Notes: generated from the letters alone by a model not told the origin. A DNA stretch of 64,000 nucleotides from Chitinophaga eiseniae (GCF_012641265.1 NZ_JABAHZ010000003.1:744001-808000); one strand, 5' to 3'; positions 18,106 to 27,020 are shown, counted from the first letter of the stretch. Program-made: numbers and translations.

Positions 18106-19278
18106 TCAGGATACTTCTACAATGAGGAACTTCAAATAAGTCGTATTCTCGATGTTTCTCAGGATGGGGTGATCCTGGGCCTGCGTCTGGAAAGTTACCT
18201 GGCGTAATCTTTTCTTGGCGTCCCTGGCCGCCGCATCGATGGTTTGGAGAAACAGGTCGGGTGATACCAGGTTGGTGCAGGAAGCTGTTACCAGGAAGCC
18301 TCCTGGCTTCAGCAGTTTCATGCCGCGCAGGTTAATTTCCTTATAACCCGTTACGGCTTTCTGGATATTTTCGCGGCTTTTGGTAAAGGCGGGAGGATCC
18401 AATATCACTACATCAAATTTCTTCTCTTCCCGGGTCCATTGTTTCAGCTGATCAAATGCGTTGACAGCCTGGAACTGGCAGATATCCTGGAGATTATTCA
18501 GCTCCGCATTTCTGCGGGCGGTGTGAACAGCTGTTTCAGAAATATCCAGTCCCAGTACACTTTTGGCGCCATAAAAACCCGCATGGCAGGAGAAGGTACC
18601 AGTATAGCAAAACGCTTCCATAACGTCGGCGTCTTTCACGATATGTTTTATTTCGCGGCGGTTATCCTGTTGATCGAGGAAGTAGCCGGTTTTCTGGCCA
18701 TTTACCACATCTACATGGAACTTCAGTCCATTTTCATTGATAATGAGGTTCGTGTCGAAGGGCGCGCTGAGGAAGCCTTTTTGCTGGGTCATGCCTTCGA
18801 GTTCTCTTACAGGTACATCGTTTCTTTCGTAGATACCTTTGGGAGAAAAGATACGGTTGATGGCATCCACGATGGCATCTTTCCACCGTTCCATTCCCAG
18901 GGCCAGGGTTTGTATAACAAAATAATCATTGAACTTGTCGATCACCAGTGCAGGCAAATCATCTGCTTCTCCATATACCAGGCGACAATTTTCCACATAG
19001 CCCAGTTTCTGCCGGTATTGCCAGCATTTCAGGAGGCGGTGGTAAAAGAATTCCGGGTTAATTTCTTCTGATTTATCGCGGGTAAGCAGGCGTACCAGTA
19101 TCTGCGATTGGGGGTTAATATAACCACGGCCCAGGAAAAAGCCTTTATGTGTATATACATCTACAATTTCACCGGCATTCACCTCTCCTTTTATTTCAGC
19201 TACCTCGTTGCCAAAAATCCAGGGATGTCCTTGTAATACCCTGTTTTGTATCTGCTTCTTTAAAAAAACTTTAGTCAT
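18106..19278 (-). CDS. RlmI-like 23S rRNA (cytosine-C5) methyltransferase
   Basis: 390 residues. The N-terminal PUA domain opens TKVFLKKQIQNRVLQGHPWIFGNEV and is joined to a RlmI/EEHEE-type middle region. The Rossmann methyltransferase follows: motif I region VMEAFCYTGTFSCHAGFYGA, acidic LGLDIS, and catalytic-loop DVVILDPPAFTKSRENI. E. coli RlmI makes m5C1962 in 23S rRNA, but the exact target of this homolog is not proven. A perfect -7 box lies 18 nt upstream. It is divergent from grpE. Confidence 0.9.
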   Translation of the reverse strand: MTKVFLKKQIQNRVLQGHPWIFGNEVAEIKGEVNAGEIVDVYTHKGFFLGRGYINPQSQILVRLLTRDKSEEINPEFFYHRLLKCWQYRQKLGYVENCRLVYGEADDLPALVIDKFNDYFVIQTLALGMERWKDAIVDAINRIFSPKGIYERNDVPVRELEGMTQQKGFLSAPFDTNLIINENGLKFHVDVVNGQKTGYFLDQQDNRREIKHIVKDADVMEAFCYTGTFSCHAGFYGAKSVLGLDISETAVHTARRNAELNNLQDICQFQAVNAFDQLKQWTREEKKFDVVILDPPAFTKSRENIQKAVTGYKEINLRGMKLLKPGGFLVTASCTNLVSPDLFLQTIDAAARDAKKRLRQVTFQTQAQDHPILRNIENTTYLKFLIVEVS

Positions 19279-19296
19279 TTAGCGTATTTCGAGGGG

Positions 19297-19304
19297 CAAA
19301 GGTA
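19297..19304 (-). promoter_or_regulatory. -7 box for the rlmI-like gene
   Basis: Minus-strand TACCTTTG, a perfect TAnnTTTG match, lies 18 nt before the ATG at 19278. Confidence 0.6.
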
Positions 19305-19415
19305 GCTATTTAGCCGGGAAGCTTTGCATTTTCGGCTTTTTCTGCCTTTTTGTCGCCAAAACTCCTGTTGGCAAAGAAATTGACTGGTACCCATTGCAGA
19401 CAATTATTACTTATT

Positions 19416-19991
19416 ATGACAGAAAACGAAAAAGACATGCAGACAAACGGACAGGCTAACGCTGGTAGCGAAAACGAACAAAGCATGCCAGAAGAAAATA
19501 TAAGCAATAGTTCAAATACGAATAATGAATCAGATGAAGTGACCGCACTGGAGAAAAAAGAACAGGAAGTCAACGAAATTCGTGATAAATACCTGAGATT
19601 ACAGGCAGAGTTTGACAACTATCGTAAACGTACCGCCAAAGAGCGTATAGAGCTGATGCAAACCGCCAGTAAAGAAGTTATCATATCTTTGCTGGATGTA
19701 CTGGATGATAGCGACAGGGCTGTTAAACAGTTAGAAAACGCCACTGATGTCAGTGCTGTAAAAGACGGTGTGATGCTGGTGTTTAACAAACTGAGAAATA
19801 CCCTGCAAGCGAAGGGACTGAAGCCAATGGAGAGTATCCACACCTCATTTGATCCGGACCTGCATGATGCCATTACTGAGATCCCTGCTCCTACGCCGGA
19901 GCTGGTAGGAAAGGTAGTAGACACCTTGCAACCAGGTTATTACCTGAATGACAAATTAATCCGTCATGCTAAGGTAATTGTGGGTAAATAA
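19416..19991 (+). CDS. grpE: Nucleotide exchange factor GrpE
   Basis: 191 residues from the ATG at 19416; an in-frame TTG at 19350 is not credible. GrpE opens the DnaK nucleotide pocket to release ADP in the Hsp70 cycle. The first ~45 residues are acidic and low-complexity (many Glu, Asn, Ser). The dimerising long helix follows (ALEKKEQEVNEIRDKYLRLQ), then the signature AEFDNYRKRTAKE. The C-terminal beta domain ends with GYYLNDKLIRHAKVIVG. It precedes dnaJ by about 100 nt on the same strand, the common chaperone pairing; no hrcA or dnaK is in the window. Confidence 0.96.
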   Translation: MTENEKDMQTNGQANAGSENEQSMPEENISNSSNTNNESDEVTALEKKEQEVNEIRDKYLRLQAEFDNYRKRTAKERIELMQTASKEVIISLLDVLDDSDRAVKQLENATDVSAVKDGVMLVFNKLRNTLQAKGLKPMESIHTSFDPDLHDAITEIPAPTPELVGKVVDTLQPGYYLNDKLIRHAKVIVGK

Positions 19992-20058
19992 ATGACGATG
20001 TGGCATTATCTCAGATGATTGCCTATGCTAAGCTGACATATTTTTTACCGAACAAAAA

Positions 20059-20077
20059 GCTGGTGCTTTGCACCAGC
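20059..20077 (+). promoter_or_regulatory. Hairpin in the dnaJ leader
   Basis: Perfect 8-bp stem GCTGGTGC/GCACCAGC with a TTT loop lies 17 nt before the dnaJ ATG at 20095. No T run follows, so it is not an intrinsic terminator. It could tune translation or mRNA processing between grpE and dnaJ. Confidence 0.55.
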
Positions 20078-20094
20078 ATTAAGTGATTATTATA

Positions 20095-21264
20095 ATGTCT
20101 ACCAAGAGAGATTATTACGAAATACTGGTTGTTGCCAAATCGGCCTCTCAGGATGAAATCAAAAAGGCTTACCGTAAAGTGGCCATGCAGTATCACCCTG
20201 ACCGCAACCCAAACAACAAAGAGGCCGAAGAAAAATTCAAAGAAGCAGCCGAAGCTTATGAAGTACTGAGCGACCCCGATAAAAGGGCGCAATACGACCG
20301 CTTTGGCCATGCTGGTATGAATGGCAACCGTGGTGGTGGATTTGGTGGAGGTGGTATGAACATGGATGATATCTTCTCCAACTTCGGTGACATATTTGGT
20401 AATGATGATATTTTCGGCAGCTTCTTCGGCGGCGGTGGACGTGGCGGTGGTGGAAACCGTCGTGGACGCGGTACCCGTGGCTCCAATCTCCGGGTAAAAA
20501 TTCGTCTTACCTATGAAGAAATCGCCAAAGGCGCCAACAAAAAAATCAAAGTAAAAAAATATGTACCCTGCCAGCATTGCGGTGGCCTCGGTGCAAAAGA
20601 TAAAAACGCATTCCAGTCCTGTAATACCTGTGGCGGTTCCGGCCAGGTAAGAAAAGTGACCCAAACTTTCCTGGGACAAATGCAAACAGTAACTACCTGC
20701 CCTACCTGTCATGGTGAAGGCCAGATCATTACCAGCAAATGCGGCCACTGTAAAGGAGAAGGCCGTATGTATGGCGAAGAAATGGTAAGCATCGACATCC
20801 CGGCAGGCGTACAGGAAGGTATGCAGCTGAGTATGAGCGGTAAGGGTAATGCCGGCGAAAGAGGCGGCGCCCCCGGCGACTTACTCATCCTGATCGAGGA
20901 AGAACCACATCCGGAACTGCAACGCGATGGACTCAATGTAGCATATGATCTCTACATCTCCTTCCCCGATGCGGTATACGGCACTTCCCTGGAAGTACCT
21001 ACCATTGATGGTAAAGCCAAAATTAAAATCCCTGCCGGCACGCAAAGCGGTAAAATATTCCGCCTGAAAGGCAAAGGATTCCCTTCTGTTAATTCCTATG
21101 AAAAAGGCGACCAGCTCATTCATGTGAATGTATGGACACCTCAGACGGTGACCGCAGAAGAAAAAGAAATGCTCGATAAATTACAGTCCTCCGATAACTT
21201 TAAACCCAATCCTGAAAAGTCTGAAAAAGGATTTTTTGAGAAGGTAAGAGATATCTTCAGCTGA
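20095..21264 (+). CDS. dnaJ: Chaperone protein DnaJ
   Basis: 389 residues from the ATG at 20095; a GTG at 20083 also keeps frame. DnaJ delivers unfolded clients to DnaK and stimulates its ATPase. The J domain (KRDYYEILVVAKSASQDEIK) carries the essential HPD in YHPDRNPN. A Gly/Phe-rich linker follows (RGGGFGGGGMNMDDIFSNFG). The zinc-binding region has four CxxCxGxG repeats: CQHCGGLG, CNTCGGSG, CPTCHGEG, CGHCKGEG. The C-terminal client-binding domains end with a DnaJ-like tail (FFEKVRDIF). All class I (DnaJ type) features are intact. It follows grpE and ends at a strong terminator. Confidence 0.97.
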   Translation: MSTKRDYYEILVVAKSASQDEIKKAYRKVAMQYHPDRNPNNKEAEEKFKEAAEAYEVLSDPDKRAQYDRFGHAGMNGNRGGGFGGGGMNMDDIFSNFGDIFGNDDIFGSFFGGGGRGGGGNRRGRGTRGSNLRVKIRLTYEEIAKGANKKIKVKKYVPCQHCGGLGAKDKNAFQSCNTCGGSGQVRKVTQTFLGQMQTVTTCPTCHGEGQIITSKCGHCKGEGRMYGEEMVSIDIPAGVQEGMQLSMSGKGNAGERGGAPGDLLILIEEEPHPELQRDGLNVAYDLYISFPDAVYGTSLEVPTIDGKAKIKIPAGTQSGKIFRLKGKGFPSVNSYEKGDQLIHVNVWTPQTVTAEEKEMLDKLQSSDNFKPNPEKSEKGFFEKVRDIFS

Positions 21265-21284
21265 GGATAAATATCATTCTTGGT

Positions 21285-21319
21285 AAAGGGGAATGCCGTT
21301 GGCGTTCCCCTTTGTTTTC
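21285..21319 (+). terminator. Terminator after dnaJ
   Basis: 13-bp stem AAAGGGGAATGCC (21285-21297) / GGCGTTCCCCTTT (21301-21313) with one G-U pair and a GTT loop, followed by a T-rich GTTTTC. The next gene begins 20 nt later. Confidence 0.85.
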
Positions 21320-21332
21320 ATTAAAAGTACCC

Positions 21333-22274
21333 ATGAGTTCCAAACTGCAGATGTTCGAAAACCGGCTGACGAAAGTTTACCGGCATATTTCCAAGCTGGC
21401 CAGACGACAACATATCACCTGCTACCGGGTATATGATGACGATATCCCTGAATTTCCCTTCAGCATAGAAATCTATGAAGATCATGTATACATCGCTGAA
21501 TATAACCGCAAACACGGTATGGAAGAAGAGGCCCATGAAGCCTGGCTGGACAGCTGCCTGGAATTGATCAGCAAAGTACTGGAAATACCACCGGGTAAGA
21601 TCTGGGTAAAACAACGCCAACGCAAGGAAAACAGGCAAAGCCAGTATGAAAAGCTGAGCATAGAAAGTCATGTAATGACAGCCAACGAAGCAGGGCTGCA
21701 GTTTAAAGTGAACCTTTCCGATTACCTCGATACTGGCTTATTCCTCGATCACCGCATTACCCGTGGTATGGTCAGGGACGAAGCCAAAGACAAAAAAGTA
21801 CTGAATCTCTTCTGTTATACCGGCTCCTTTTCCGTATATGCAGCCGCTGGCGGCGCTGCGGAAGTAACTTCAGTCGACCTGTCAAAAACCTACCTGTCCT
21901 GGGCAGAAGAAAATATGCGACTCAACGGATTTGACAGCCCTCAGCATACTTTCGTTCACGCAGATGTACTTCAATACCTGGATACCCTTAAACTAAATAC
22001 GTACGACCTGGTCATTATAGACCCTCCCACTTTCTCCAATAGTAAGCGCATGAAGGATTTCCTGGATATCCAGCGCGATCATGTGGACCTACTGAATAAA
22101 GTACTGCTGGCCACCAAAAAGGATGGAATAGTATATTTCAGTAATAACTATCGCAGGTTTATATTGGAATCCGATAAGATCAATGCCAGCAGTATTAAGG
22201 ATATCACCAATCAAACTTTACCTTTTGATTTTCAGCAGAAGTTGATCCGGAAGTGTTACCGGCTGATCAAATAA
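21333..22274 (+). CDS. RlmK-like rRNA methyltransferase (free-standing)
   Basis: 313 residues from the ATG at 21333; an upstream TTG lies inside the dnaJ terminator. It resembles the C-terminal half (RlmK part) of E. coli RlmL/RlmK, which makes m7G2069 in 23S rRNA. Visible motifs are NLSDYLDTGLFLDHRITRGM (RNA/SAM entry), LNLFCYTGSFSVYAAAGGA (motif I), SVDLSKTYLSWAEENM and the catalytic DPPTFSNSK. In E. coli the two methyltransferases are fused, whereas here only the RlmK-type half is present. It converges with the VWA gene, with only 3 nt between stops and no terminator between them. Confidence 0.88.
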   Translation: MSSKLQMFENRLTKVYRHISKLARRQHITCYRVYDDDIPEFPFSIEIYEDHVYIAEYNRKHGMEEEAHEAWLDSCLELISKVLEIPPGKIWVKQRQRKENRQSQYEKLSIESHVMTANEAGLQFKVNLSDYLDTGLFLDHRITRGMVRDEAKDKKVLNLFCYTGSFSVYAAAGGAAEVTSVDLSKTYLSWAEENMRLNGFDSPQHTFVHADVLQYLDTLKLNTYDLVIIDPPTFSNSKRMKDFLDIQRDHVDLLNKVLLATKKDGIVYFSNNYRRFILESDKINASSIKDITNQTLPFDFQQKLIRKCYRLIK

Positions 22275-22277
22275 GGG

Positions 22278-24023
22278 TCAGTGCTTACTTTTGCGCAACA
22301 TTTTTATCATCTTCAAAAATTCTGCCCGGTCGTTGCCTTTATCGTTTCCCAGCGCATCCCGGGCTATTTGCATCACCATATCGGTATTGCCATTGCCGTA
22401 ATAAGACGACTTACGCAGGAGCATGCCGAACAGCGCTACCGACGCTGCGAAGCGGCAATCCACGGAGGCATCTTCAAACTGGATCAATGTTGCCGGAATC
22501 ATACCAGGTAATGTATTGATCAATGTATCCTGCGGGTTGCGGTAAGTAATATTTACACTGGCCAGTAGCGAATCTCCCGGTGGCACATGCTCTGCCGGCA
22601 CAATTTCGTAGAGCGCTACCGAACAATGCCCGCTGCCGATAATGCCACCGCCGTAGTCTGTGCCGGTAGTGGTATCTACAGGCAACATCTTATTTTCATA
22701 ACCGATAAGCCTATACGCTTTTACCTGCGCCGGGTTAAAACATACCTCCGACTGCACATCCCGGGCCACGGTAAACAGTGTACTGCCAAATTCACGGGCA
22801 AATATCTTATTGGCTTCTTCCAGGTTATCTATGTAGGCAAAATTGCCATTCCCCTTTCCAGATAGGGATTGCAGCTTGGAGTCTTTATAATTCTTCATGC
22901 CAAATCCAAGACAGGTAAGCAATACGCCACTTTCCTTTTCCTGGATAATGAGTTGTTCCATTTCCTCATCGCTGCTCTGGCCCACGTTAAAATCGCCATC
23001 TGTGGCCAGTATTACGCGGTTGTTGCCGTTGGGAATATATTGTTGTGCGGCGATGCGATAAGCCATCTTAATAGCGGCTTCGCCAGCGGTGGCGCCGCCG
23101 GCGGAAAGGTTATCGATAGCATTTAATATCTTTTCCTGCTGATCGCCGGGCGTGGAAGGTAAAATAATGCCTGGCTCACCGGCATAGGCTACAATGGCCA
23201 CTCTATCTACCGGCCGGAGGTTATGTACCAGTATCCGGAAGGCAGCCTGCAGCAACGGCAATTTATTAGAGGTGCCCATAGATCCGGAAACATCTATCAG
23301 GAAAACGAGGTTGCAGGCAGGCAGGCTGTCGGTAGCCAGGGCCTTCGCGCGGATAGCTACCTGTAACAGGCGGTGCTTGTCGTCCCAGGGACAGGTAGTA
23401 TAATGGCTATACATGGCCATGGTGTTGCCGGCTTTAGGCAATGGGTAATCATACTGGAAATAATTGACCATTTCTTCGATACGCACGGCATCTACGGGGA
23501 CAGCTTCCTTCAACCGCAGGAAGCGACGAATATTACTATATGCGGCGCGGTCTACGTCGATGGCAAAAGTAGATACCGGGCGGGTAATTGTGCGCACAAA
23601 CTTATTCTCATAAGTGGCGCCATAAGTTTCATTGTAAAAGGAGTGGGTGCCCATGCCCACATTGCCGTAGTTGGGGTTGCTGCTATGCAACATTTTAGAC
23701 CGGGCTTTGGCCATGGCAACAGGGTCTGTATCTTTTCGTGCGGGCGATAACGTTATTAACAGCCGGTCGTATTTAGTCACCTTTACCTCTCTGGGAAGAT
23801 AACCGGCTTGTGTAAACAACAGTGTAGCAGTTGTTGCAGGAATGGCTATTTTAAAAAGACCGAAAGCGTTAGTGACTACCTGTGTGGTGTCGTTTACCAC
23901 CTTCACAACCACGCCGGAAACAGGGCGATGTGATATACTGTCTTCGACTGCTCCCGATACCCAGATTGTTTGCGCTTGCAGTCCTCCACCCCATAATAAT
24001 AAGAGTAAAAGGAACTTAGGCAT
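22278..24023 (-). CDS. Secreted von Willebrand factor A-domain protein with CarboxypepD-like N-terminus
   Basis: 581 residues. A signal peptide (MPKFLLLLLLWGGGLQAQ) is followed by a carboxypeptidase-regulatory-like beta domain (residues ~22-90: VSGAVEDSISHRPVSGVVVK). Next comes the YfbK-type segment (FYNETYGATYENKFVRT, then FAIDVDRAAYSNIRR). The VWA domain has an intact MIDAS, FLIDVSGSMG, with the later Thr/Asp elements in ILATDGDFNVG. The C-terminus matches the DUF3520-type tail of the same proteins. The role in Bacteroidota is poorly known; the MIDAS suggests metal-dependent protein binding in the periplasm or on the surface. It lies 47 nt downstream of hpt, possibly in one transcript. Confidence 0.87.
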   Translation of the reverse strand: MPKFLLLLLLWGGGLQAQTIWVSGAVEDSISHRPVSGVVVKVVNDTTQVVTNAFGLFKIAIPATTATLLFTQAGYLPREVKVTKYDRLLITLSPARKDTDPVAMAKARSKMLHSSNPNYGNVGMGTHSFYNETYGATYENKFVRTITRPVSTFAIDVDRAAYSNIRRFLRLKEAVPVDAVRIEEMVNYFQYDYPLPKAGNTMAMYSHYTTCPWDDKHRLLQVAIRAKALATDSLPACNLVFLIDVSGSMGTSNKLPLLQAAFRILVHNLRPVDRVAIVAYAGEPGIILPSTPGDQQEKILNAIDNLSAGGATAGEAAIKMAYRIAAQQYIPNGNNRVILATDGDFNVGQSSDEEMEQLIIQEKESGVLLTCLGFGMKNYKDSKLQSLSGKGNGNFAYIDNLEEANKIFAREFGSTLFTVARDVQSEVCFNPAQVKAYRLIGYENKMLPVDTTTGTDYGGGIIGSGHCSVALYEIVPAEHVPPGDSLLASVNITYRNPQDTLINTLPGMIPATLIQFEDASVDCRFAASVALFGMLLRKSSYYGNGNTDMVMQIARDALGNDKGNDRAEFLKMIKMLRKSKH

Positions 24024-24070
24024 GTATTAAGTTAAGATTTTTTCCGGGCAGTTGCCCGGAAAAAATAATA

Positions 24071-24613
24071 CTATTCTGCTCCGACCAGCTGGTAGATTTC
24101 CGGCAGGTTGCGGCCCAGACCATCGTAGTCGAGTCCATAGCCCAACAGGAATTTATTGGGAACGGAGAAGCCCAGGTAATCTATTTTAATGGGATGTACC
24201 ATCGCTTCGGGCTTGGTGAGCAGGGAAGCCACGAGTAATTTCTTAGGTTGCTGATGTTCCAGCTGTGGCAGGAACTGGCTCAGGGTTTTACCGGTATCCA
24301 CGATATCTTCCAGGATTACCACGGTACGACCAAAGAGGTCTTCATCCAGGCCGATAGCCTGTACTACGTTCCCGGTAGATTTAGTGCCTTTATAGGAGGC
24401 CAGCTTAATAAACGATATTTCCGCCTCGATCTTCAGGTACTTAAATACATCTGCGGCAAACATAAAGGAGCCGTTGAGGATGGCAATAAACAAAGGGCGC
24501 TCTCCCTTCAGATCTTCGTTAATTTGTTCGGCCATTTCTTTAATACGCTGCTGCAGCGTTACTGCATCGATGTAAGGCTCGAACTGTTTGTCATGCACCT
24601 TGATTACTGACAT
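24071..24613 (-). CDS. hpt: Hypoxanthine phosphoribosyltransferase
   Basis: 180 residues, the normal length. It salvages hypoxanthine and guanine to IMP and GMP with PRPP in the cytoplasm. The PRPP-binding loop is VVILEDIVDTGKTL. The flexible-loop region is SFIKLASYKGTKSTGNV, and the purine-contact tail is DYLGFSVPNKFLLGYGLDYDGLGRNLPEIY. The N-terminal substrate lysine region ERPLFIAILNGSFMFAADV is also typical. It sits 53 nt after the glucosaminidase gene on the same strand. Confidence 0.95.
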   Translation of the reverse strand: MSVIKVHDKQFEPYIDAVTLQQRIKEMAEQINEDLKGERPLFIAILNGSFMFAADVFKYLKIEAEISFIKLASYKGTKSTGNVVQAIGLDEDLFGRTVVILEDIVDTGKTLSQFLPQLEHQQPKKLLVASLLTKPEAMVHPIKIDYLGFSVPNKFLLGYGLDYDGLGRNLPEIYQLVGAE

Positions 24614-24666
24614 AATACTTCTACATTTCCATATTTAACAATCATAAGCAGGAAAAGGATCACTGC

Positions 24667-26130
24667 TTATTTATTCACAAGCAGGCGTTGTCCGATTTTT
24701 ATATCGTAGCCCTGCAAATTATTCCATTCCTGTAGCTGGGCAATAGACCGGTTGTACATTTTTGCAATGCCATACAATGTTTCTTTGGGTTGAACATCGT
24801 GGTATTGCAGTCCACCCCGGGATGCGGGGGCAGGAGCCGGTTTGGTGGTTACCGGGGCTGGAGCCGGCGTTTGCGGCAGGGTAGCCCTGGGCGCTGTGGC
24901 AGCTCCACCGGAAGTAGTTACCTGGCCGGCTTTTTTCAGGTCTTCTACCATTGCTACCGGAACACCTCCCTGCTGTTGGGCAGCGGGTTTGTTTTCCGGT
25001 GTAGCGGTAGCCCCGGAGGCTTTAGCTACTTCCTCTTTAATACCTTCTATTGCTTTACGTGGAGAAAAATCTTCCGGTGGTTCCTGGTCTTCTTCTTTCA
25101 GTACACGGGTATTTTTGGCCAGGCGGGGCGCATTAGAAGCAAAACCATCAAGGGTTAAACGCTGTCCGGCAGCTGGTTCTTCTCCTTCGTTCATTTTATT
25201 GCGCCTGCGTAACCATCTGAGCTGGATACCTTCCGCCTGTGCTACATCGTGCATCGTTTCTCCATTTACCACAGGGTGAAACTCTTTACCGCCTCTTTTA
25301 CTTTTCTTCTGTAAGAAAACAATCATATCCCTGGTGGGAGGATTATCGCTATCCAGGTCATTGAAACGTACCAGCTTGCGAAGACGTTTATTGTATTGAT
25401 CAGCCACTTTTATCAGGGAGGTGCCCGCCTTTACGAATACGGCTTTCCGGCCGTTGATCTCAAAAATACCTTTGGGATAGTTACCTGCCTGTTGTTTGCT
25501 GCGTGTATTATGATTAGCTCTGCTACCGGACGACCGGGGTTCTGCTCCAGGCGTTACCTCTGCATAGGATGTATTATCAGAAGATATGTTTATTGAGCCA
25601 GGCGCCATTTTACCCATAGCAATCAACGAGTATTGCTGCAGGTTATAATCTTCAATTACTTTTATCAGTTGCTGGGGATATGTTTTATTGGTAGCATACC
25701 CGGCTTGTTTCAGGCCAAAGGCCCATGATTTATAATCATCTCCATCAAACTGGAAAAGGAAAGCATAACGGGGGTTGCTATGCAAAAAATCAGAATGGTC
25801 CCTGTAGGAGTCTACTGCGGAGTCGTATACACGGAAACATTCCTGGGCGGCATCGTCATCGTATTTGATGGTTTTACCAGTCCAGGTATTTTTACATTTA
25901 ATACCGAAGTGGTTGTTTGACTGTAAACACAGGGTACCGTTGCCGGATTGTGTTTCTACAATACCCTGGGCCAGTTTAATGGCGGCGGGCACGCCTGAGC
26001 GGCGCATTTCCTCAATGGCTAAGTTTTTATAGGTAGCAATATACTGCTGGGTCGTCATGGTTTGTGCCTGCAGTACGGTAACGAAGCCAATAAGAAAACT
26101 GACTACTAATAAGAATTTTCTTACTTGCAT
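24667..26130 (-). CDS. Secreted glucosaminidase (GH73-type) with LysM domains
   Basis: 487 residues. After a signal peptide (MQVRKFLLVVSFLIGFVTVLQAQ) comes a glucosaminidase domain (~residues 25-165). It opens TMTTQQYIATYKNLAIEEM and carries the catalytic Glu region KLAQGIVETQSGNGTL, then NNHFGIKCKNTWTG. Two LysM-like modules lie in the middle (VKAGTSLIKVADQYNKRLR and VVNGETMHDVAQAEGIQLRW). A Pro/Ala-rich linker precedes a clear C-terminal LysM (YHDVQPKETLYGIAKMYNRS). It is predicted to cleave peptidoglycan N-acetylglucosaminyl bonds in the periplasm. It starts 24 nt after the O-methyltransferase stop, so an operon is likely. Confidence 0.92.
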   Translation of the reverse strand: MQVRKFLLVVSFLIGFVTVLQAQTMTTQQYIATYKNLAIEEMRRSGVPAAIKLAQGIVETQSGNGTLCLQSNNHFGIKCKNTWTGKTIKYDDDAAQECFRVYDSAVDSYRDHSDFLHSNPRYAFLFQFDGDDYKSWAFGLKQAGYATNKTYPQQLIKVIEDYNLQQYSLIAMGKMAPGSINISSDNTSYAEVTPGAEPRSSGSRANHNTRSKQQAGNYPKGIFEINGRKAVFVKAGTSLIKVADQYNKRLRKLVRFNDLDSDNPPTRDMIVFLQKKSKRGGKEFHPVVNGETMHDVAQAEGIQLRWLRRRNKMNEGEEPAAGQRLTLDGFASNAPRLAKNTRVLKEEDQEPPEDFSPRKAIEGIKEEVAKASGATATPENKPAAQQQGGVPVAMVEDLKKAGQVTTSGGAATAPRATLPQTPAPAPVTTKPAPAPASRGGLQYHDVQPKETLYGIAKMYNRSIAQLQEWNNLQGYDIKIGQRLLVNK

Positions 26131-26154
26131 GTATTTTCGGATTTAATGGGCGTT

Positions 26155-26796
26155 TTATTTCTTCCTGATTATTAGTACTCCATCGCGGATGGTCAGGAGT
26201 ACCTGTTCGGCGCGGTCATCTGCCAGCACTTTTTCACAAAAATCAACCATTGCCTTTGCCTGGCGGCCCCGTTCATTTTCAGGCAACAATACCTGTCCAT
26301 GATACAACACGTTATCTGCCAGGATAAAACCGCCAGGACGCAGTTTTTCCCATACCAGGTCATAATATTGCTCATATCCGGCCTTATCGGCATCTATGAA
26401 CACCAGGTCAAAAACTTCGTCCAGTTGTTCGATGACCTCAGCAGCCTTGCCTATGTGCATTTTAATCTTATGTGCATTCCCACTTGCCTCAAAGTACTTC
26501 TGGCAAAGGGTTTCCAGCTCTTCATTCACATCTACCGTGTGTAAGATGCCGTCTGGGGTAAGACCTGCCGACAGGCAGATAGCGGAATATCCCGTATAGG
26601 TACCCAACTCCAGGATGCGGCGGGGACGGATCATATAGCTCGCCATCCGCAGGAATTGCCCCTGTACCTGTCCGCTCAACATATGTGGCAACTCTACTTT
26701 CAGGTGTGTTTCCCTATTCAGTTTATACATCACTTCACTTTCCGGGCTGGTATACTTCTCTGAATAAGCCTCTACTGCCGCTGGTATGAGCTCCAT
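26155..26796 (-). CDS. O-methyltransferase (COG4122, class I SAM-dependent)
   Basis: 213 residues. SAM-binding motif I is RRILELGTYTGYSAICLS, the acidic motif is LHTVDVNEELE, and the metal-binding DLVFIDADKAGYEQYYDLV matches the catechol/caffeoyl-CoA O-methyltransferase family. The catalytic region LADNVLYHGQVL follows. The substrate is unknown; bacterial members act on catechols, flavonoids or tRNA-like targets (TrmR). A perfect -7 box lies 15 nt upstream, with a repeat element directly behind it. It heads the run O-methyltransferase, glucosaminidase, hpt, VWA. Confidence 0.9.
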   Translation of the reverse strand: MELIPAAVEAYSEKYTSPESEVMYKLNRETHLKVELPHMLSGQVQGQFLRMASYMIRPRRILELGTYTGYSAICLSAGLTPDGILHTVDVNEELETLCQKYFEASGNAHKIKMHIGKAAEVIEQLDEVFDLVFIDADKAGYEQYYDLVWEKLRPGGFILADNVLYHGQVLLPENERGRQAKAMVDFCEKVLADDRAEQVLLTIRDGVLIIRKK

Positions 26797-26811
26797 ATAT
26801 TAAAATTTCTG

Positions 26812-26819
26812 CAAAGCTA
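26812..26819 (-). promoter_or_regulatory. -7 box for the O-methyltransferase operon
   Basis: Minus-strand TAGCTTTG, a perfect TAnnTTTG match 15 nt before the ATG at 26796. The space where the -33 element should lie is filled by the repeat at 26825-26854. Confidence 0.6.
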
Positions 26820-26824
26820 AGGAA

Positions 26825-27012
26825 AAAGCAGAAAGCGGAAAGCAGAAAGCAAAAAGCTTTTACCACGAATGAATGGGATATATCCCTGAAATAGCATGAC
26901 CGGCATATATTCATAAACGTTATTCACGGTGATTTTATTCTCACACTAAATAATGTTCATAAGCACTCCTCTGTCTGCTATCTTCCTTCGCAGCAATAGC
27001 TTTTTGCTTTCT
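26825..27012. repeat. Repeat family D copy 1 with distal inverted arm
   Basis: 26825-26854 is identical over 30 nt to 43524-43553 (core AAAGCAGAAAGCGGAAAG). Within it, AGAAAGCAAAAAGCT (26844-26858) has a perfect 15-nt inverted partner at 26998-27012, 9 nt after the LOG-gene stop. The 139 nt between hold a 12-nt palindrome GGGATATATCCC (26875-26886) and no gene. The boundaries and nature (small non-autonomous element or regulatory hairpin) are inferred. Confidence 0.6.
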
Positions 27013-27020
27013 CTTTTATG

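Noticed and set aside
20023..20748. 241-codon minus-strand ORF over dnaJ
   Set aside because: Shadow of the Gly-rich and zinc-finger region of dnaJ. The translation is a Phe/Gly/Thr mixture without a recognisable family.
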